Shown: piece by piece, positions 22,117-23,532 of the stretch
How the letters are laid out: each line of letters opens with the position of its first letter
Numbering within the stretch: position 1 is the first letter of the stretch
NCBI GenBank assembly: GCA_046728075.1
Contig: JBKPDV010000227.1
Location: forward strand, 1 to 23,532
Reading direction: 5' to 3'
Length of the DNA: 23,532 bases
DNA from: JBKPDV01 sp046728075
GTDB taxonomy: Bacteria; Acidobacteriota; Thermoanaerobaculia; UBA5066; Gp7-AA6
Translations under genes and position numbers: made by a program
The notes under the pieces: generated by a model
The model's input: the letters and a program-made list of their open reading frames with translations, nothing else
Database searches by the model: none
Told to the model about the DNA's origin: nothing

Positions 22117-22136
22117 AACCAATTGGAATTAACCAA
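22117..22136. repeat. AACCAA direct repeat with internal CCAATTGG palindrome
   Basis: AACCAA occurs at 22117-22122 and 22131-22136 (14 bases start to start), and CCAATTGG (22119-22126) is a perfect palindrome overlapping the first copy. The block is about 27-46 bases upstream of the -35 of the minus-strand promoter, where an activator could bind. Its short length means it may be coincidental. Confidence 0.25.
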
Positions 22137-22561
22137 CAAGTCCGCTTCGGAGCGACCGGCGTGCTCGCTCCCGCCTCGGGTATCGAGCGATTGCGCCGCA
22201 TCTGGTCGGCGGCTGGATTGTCGTCGGCGCGCTGGATCCGCTGCTGACGGCTGTGTCCGCGAAGGTCATTCATATGCTCACTTCCGGGTGCGCCCGGGTC
22301 GGACTTCGGCATAAGAATATAAACCTACGATAGGATGCATTCCATTGGTGACACGCCGTCATGCGTTCCGTCGTTTCACCAGGGCCGCATTAGGAAGCAT
22401 GCCGGCGATGGCCGCCGTAGCGGTAGACCTTGTGGCAATCTTTGGATGATAAGCAGCAGAATTTGTTGCATCTCCGTGACAATCCATCTTTCGCGGAACC
22501 TCTCCGAAAGGACCTTGTTCCCACCCGGTGCGTACCCGTCCTCTGCGACGATCACTGTACC

Positions 22562-22565
22562 GAGG
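22562..22565 (+). promoter_or_regulatory. Ribosome binding site for the GTG start of the copy 2 esterase
   Basis: GAGG at 22562-22565 is 6 bases from GTG 22572. It places the start right before a signal peptide, whereas the long in-frame extension from ATG 22335 has neither a Shine-Dalgarno nor family-like residues. Confidence 0.6.
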
Positions 22566-22571
22566 TGGAAG

Positions 22572-23297
22572 GTGGCGCGAATCTTGCTCGCCCTGCTCGC
22601 TCTTCTGTGCGGCGTTTTTCCCGCATCTGCCGTGACAGTTAAGGTCGGCGGGGTAGATCGGACCTTTACGTTCACGTGTCCTGGCGACGGTTGTACGTCG
22701 CATCTTCCTGTCGTCTTCGGGTTTCATGGTCGCTATCAGCAGCCCTCCGGATTCAAGAGTCACGCCGACTTTGAATCGCGTGGTGTCAAAGCCATATTCG
22801 TCTACCCGTTGGGTATTCCTTCCCTGTCGCCCTCATGGAACGCGGGAGCCGAGCCGCCACAGGTGCCAGCGGAGAAAAACGGTGTCGATGATGTGGGCTT
22901 TGTCGAGGCGGTGATCGCCTATCTTGATGCGAAATATCGAATCGATCATTCGCGCATCTTCGCGACTGGCATGAGCAATGGCGGTCAGTTTGCATGGGAA
23001 CTTGCGTGCACGACAGACATTTTCGCAGCTATTGCATCTGTCAGCGGCACTATGAACGATCCTAACTGCCCTCCGGTTAGCCACCCGCCGATTCTGGTCA
23101 TCAGCGGGACGTCGGACAAAGTTGAATTGTGGGATGGCGGCGGTCCTGCAGGCGACGCGCCCTTCCAAGTGGGAATAGATTTGTTTCGAGCCGCGAAGAG
23201 TCGCGTGACCGCCCTGCGGCCCTCCGGCGGTCACACTTGGGAGCAGCCGGATATCGACACAACGGGTGAAGTGCTTCGGTTCTTCGGGTTGCTGTGA
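22572..23297 (+). CDS. Secreted LpqC/PHB-depolymerase-like esterase (copy 2)
   Basis: A 241-residue alpha/beta hydrolase related to the esterase at 18482-19426 but shorter and clearly diverged. A classic signal peptide (MARILLALLALLCGVFPASA, cleavage after Ala20) shows export. FGFHGRYQQ (from 49) is the oxyanion-loop region, with Arg in place of the second Gly of the usual HGG. Nucleophile Ser135 is in TGMSNGG, Asp182 in SGTSDKVELWDGG, and His221 in SGGHTWEQ. Cysteines at 36, 41, 146 and 166 could form disulfides after export. GTG start fixed by GAGG at 22562-22565 and the signal peptide. Likely hydrolyses polyester, acetyl-sugar or feruloyl-type esters; the exact substrate is not readable. 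Confidence 0.87.
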   Translation: MARILLALLALLCGVFPASAVTVKVGGVDRTFTFTCPGDGCTSHLPVVFGFHGRYQQPSGFKSHADFESRGVKAIFVYPLGIPSLSPSWNAGAEPPQVPAEKNGVDDVGFVEAVIAYLDAKYRIDHSRIFATGMSNGGQFAWELACTTDIFAAIASVSGTMNDPNCPPVSHPPILVISGTSDKVELWDGGGPAGDAPFQVGIDLFRAAKSRVTALRPSGGHTWEQPDIDTTGEVLRFFGLL

Positions 23298-23365
23298 TTA
23301 TGCGATCTCGCTCGCCAGTTTTGGATGGCGCATTCGGCTCCAGAAAAGTCCGCTAAGAACGCCTC

Positions 23366-23383
23366 CCTCCCGAAGCGGGCAGG
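23366..23383. terminator. Weak hairpin between convergent genes
   Basis: CCTCCCG pairs with CGGG(C)AGG across an AAG loop, a 7-bp stem with one bulged C. It lies between the copy 2 esterase stop and the stop of the minus-strand gene at the window edge. No T-run follows on either strand, so it is at best a partial or bidirectional terminator. Confidence 0.25.
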
Positions 23384-23392
23384 CCGCTCGCC

Positions 23393-23532
23393 TCAGCCCG
23401 GGCTCTGGGGCGCCGGCTGGATGCGGCGCAGGTGATAGCCCTCGGGGCAGCTGGCCGTGCCGTCCGGCTTCCAGGTCACCGGCTGATGATCGAACAGAGT
23501 CATGAAGTTGGAGGCGCAATCGCATTTCGTGA
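23393..23532 (-). CDS. 3' end of an unrecognised minus-strand gene (partial)
   Basis: A reading frame enters from the right edge and ends at TGA (23393-23395), giving 46 residues of C-terminus: TKCDCASNFMTLFDHQ..., with a C-x-C pair and a further Cys in ASCPEGYHLRR. Third positions are almost all G or C, typical of coding sequence here, which supports it over the overlapping longer frames on both strands. The start and most of the protein lie outside the window. No family recognised. It converges with the copy 2 esterase gene. Confidence 0.5.
   Translation of the reverse strand, partial: TKCDCASNFMTLFDHQPVTWKPDGTASCPEGYHLRRIQPAPQSPG

Larger units (their letters stand above)
22017..22571. other. 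Divergent intergenic region (555 bases)
   Basis: Lies between the divergent membrane-protein gene and the copy 2 esterase gene. The left 120 bases are AT-rich and hold the minus-strand promoter and a small repeat. The rest contains open frames without recognisable protein or good start signals. Short AT-rich spots (about 22310-22335) were checked for a plus-strand promoter and no well-spaced -35/-10 pair was found. No tRNA, IS end or obvious terminator seen. Confidence 0.6.

Noticed and set aside
21998..22312. Minus-strand 104-codon frame in the intergenic region
   Set aside because: Overlaps the start of the PqqD/HlyD-like gene and its promoter, lacks a Shine-Dalgarno and any recognisable domain.
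22335..22571. Upstream extension of the copy 2 esterase (ATG at 22335)
   Set aside because: It would place 79 unrelated residues before a textbook signal peptide; the GTG at 22572 has a GAGG site at correct spacing.

Overview
The window is GC-rich DNA with no rRNA, tRNA, insertion sequence or CRISPR array. Strong G/C preference at third codon positions, family III CoA-transferases and LpqC-type esterases would fit a soil or freshwater alphaproteobacterium; this is inference and no gene here fixes the taxonomy. The first 39 bases are not genomic: positions 6-39 match the Illumina Nextera read-2 transposase adapter, so the window starts at an untrimmed contig end that cuts through a polyketide synthase gene.

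Region 1 (40-18435, all + strand) is a compact biosynthetic operon of about 18.4 kb. In order it encodes: the C-terminal part of a PUFA-synthase-like (PfaA-type) polyketide synthase (ACP-KR-DH); a second synthase protein with KS-AT-DH and a fused C-terminal 4'-phosphopantetheinyl transferase but no carrier domain; a possible 20-codon leader ORF; an alkaline-phosphatase-superfamily enzyme; an alpha/beta hydrolase; a free-standing acyl carrier protein; a class I SAM methyltransferase; two collinear, about two-thirds identical short-chain dehydrogenases with different predicted cofactor preference; a possible 62-residue one-helix membrane peptide; a beta-propeller fused to a degenerate PlsC-like acyltransferase; and a fused tandem family III (CaiB/BaiF-like) CoA-transferase. 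Several junctions are 4-base ATGA/GTGA overlaps, so the genes are probably translated coordinately. The operon promoter lies beyond the left edge.

A working model for region 1: the two synthase proteins build and partly reduce/dehydrate an acyl chain, with holo-ACPs made by the built-in PPTase. The discrete ACP, methyltransferase and SDR pair tailor the chain. The alpha/beta hydrolase, CoA-transferase and propeller-acyltransferase handle release or transfer to a lipid-like acceptor, and the phosphatase-superfamily enzyme removes or moves a phosphoryl group. No PfaD-type enoyl reductase, integrated thioesterase or dedicated exporter is visible. The product is unknown.

Region 2 (18482-22016, - strand) converges on the operon. 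It encodes a large inner-membrane protein with PqqD-like, M50-like (zinc motif lost) and HlyD-adaptor segments, followed by a secreted LpqC/PHB-depolymerase-like esterase. A good sigma70-type promoter lies upstream of the membrane protein. Region 3 (22572-23297, + strand) is a second, divergent secreted LpqC-like esterase reached across a 555-base intergenic stretch. The right edge holds the 3' end of a further minus-strand gene of unknown function.
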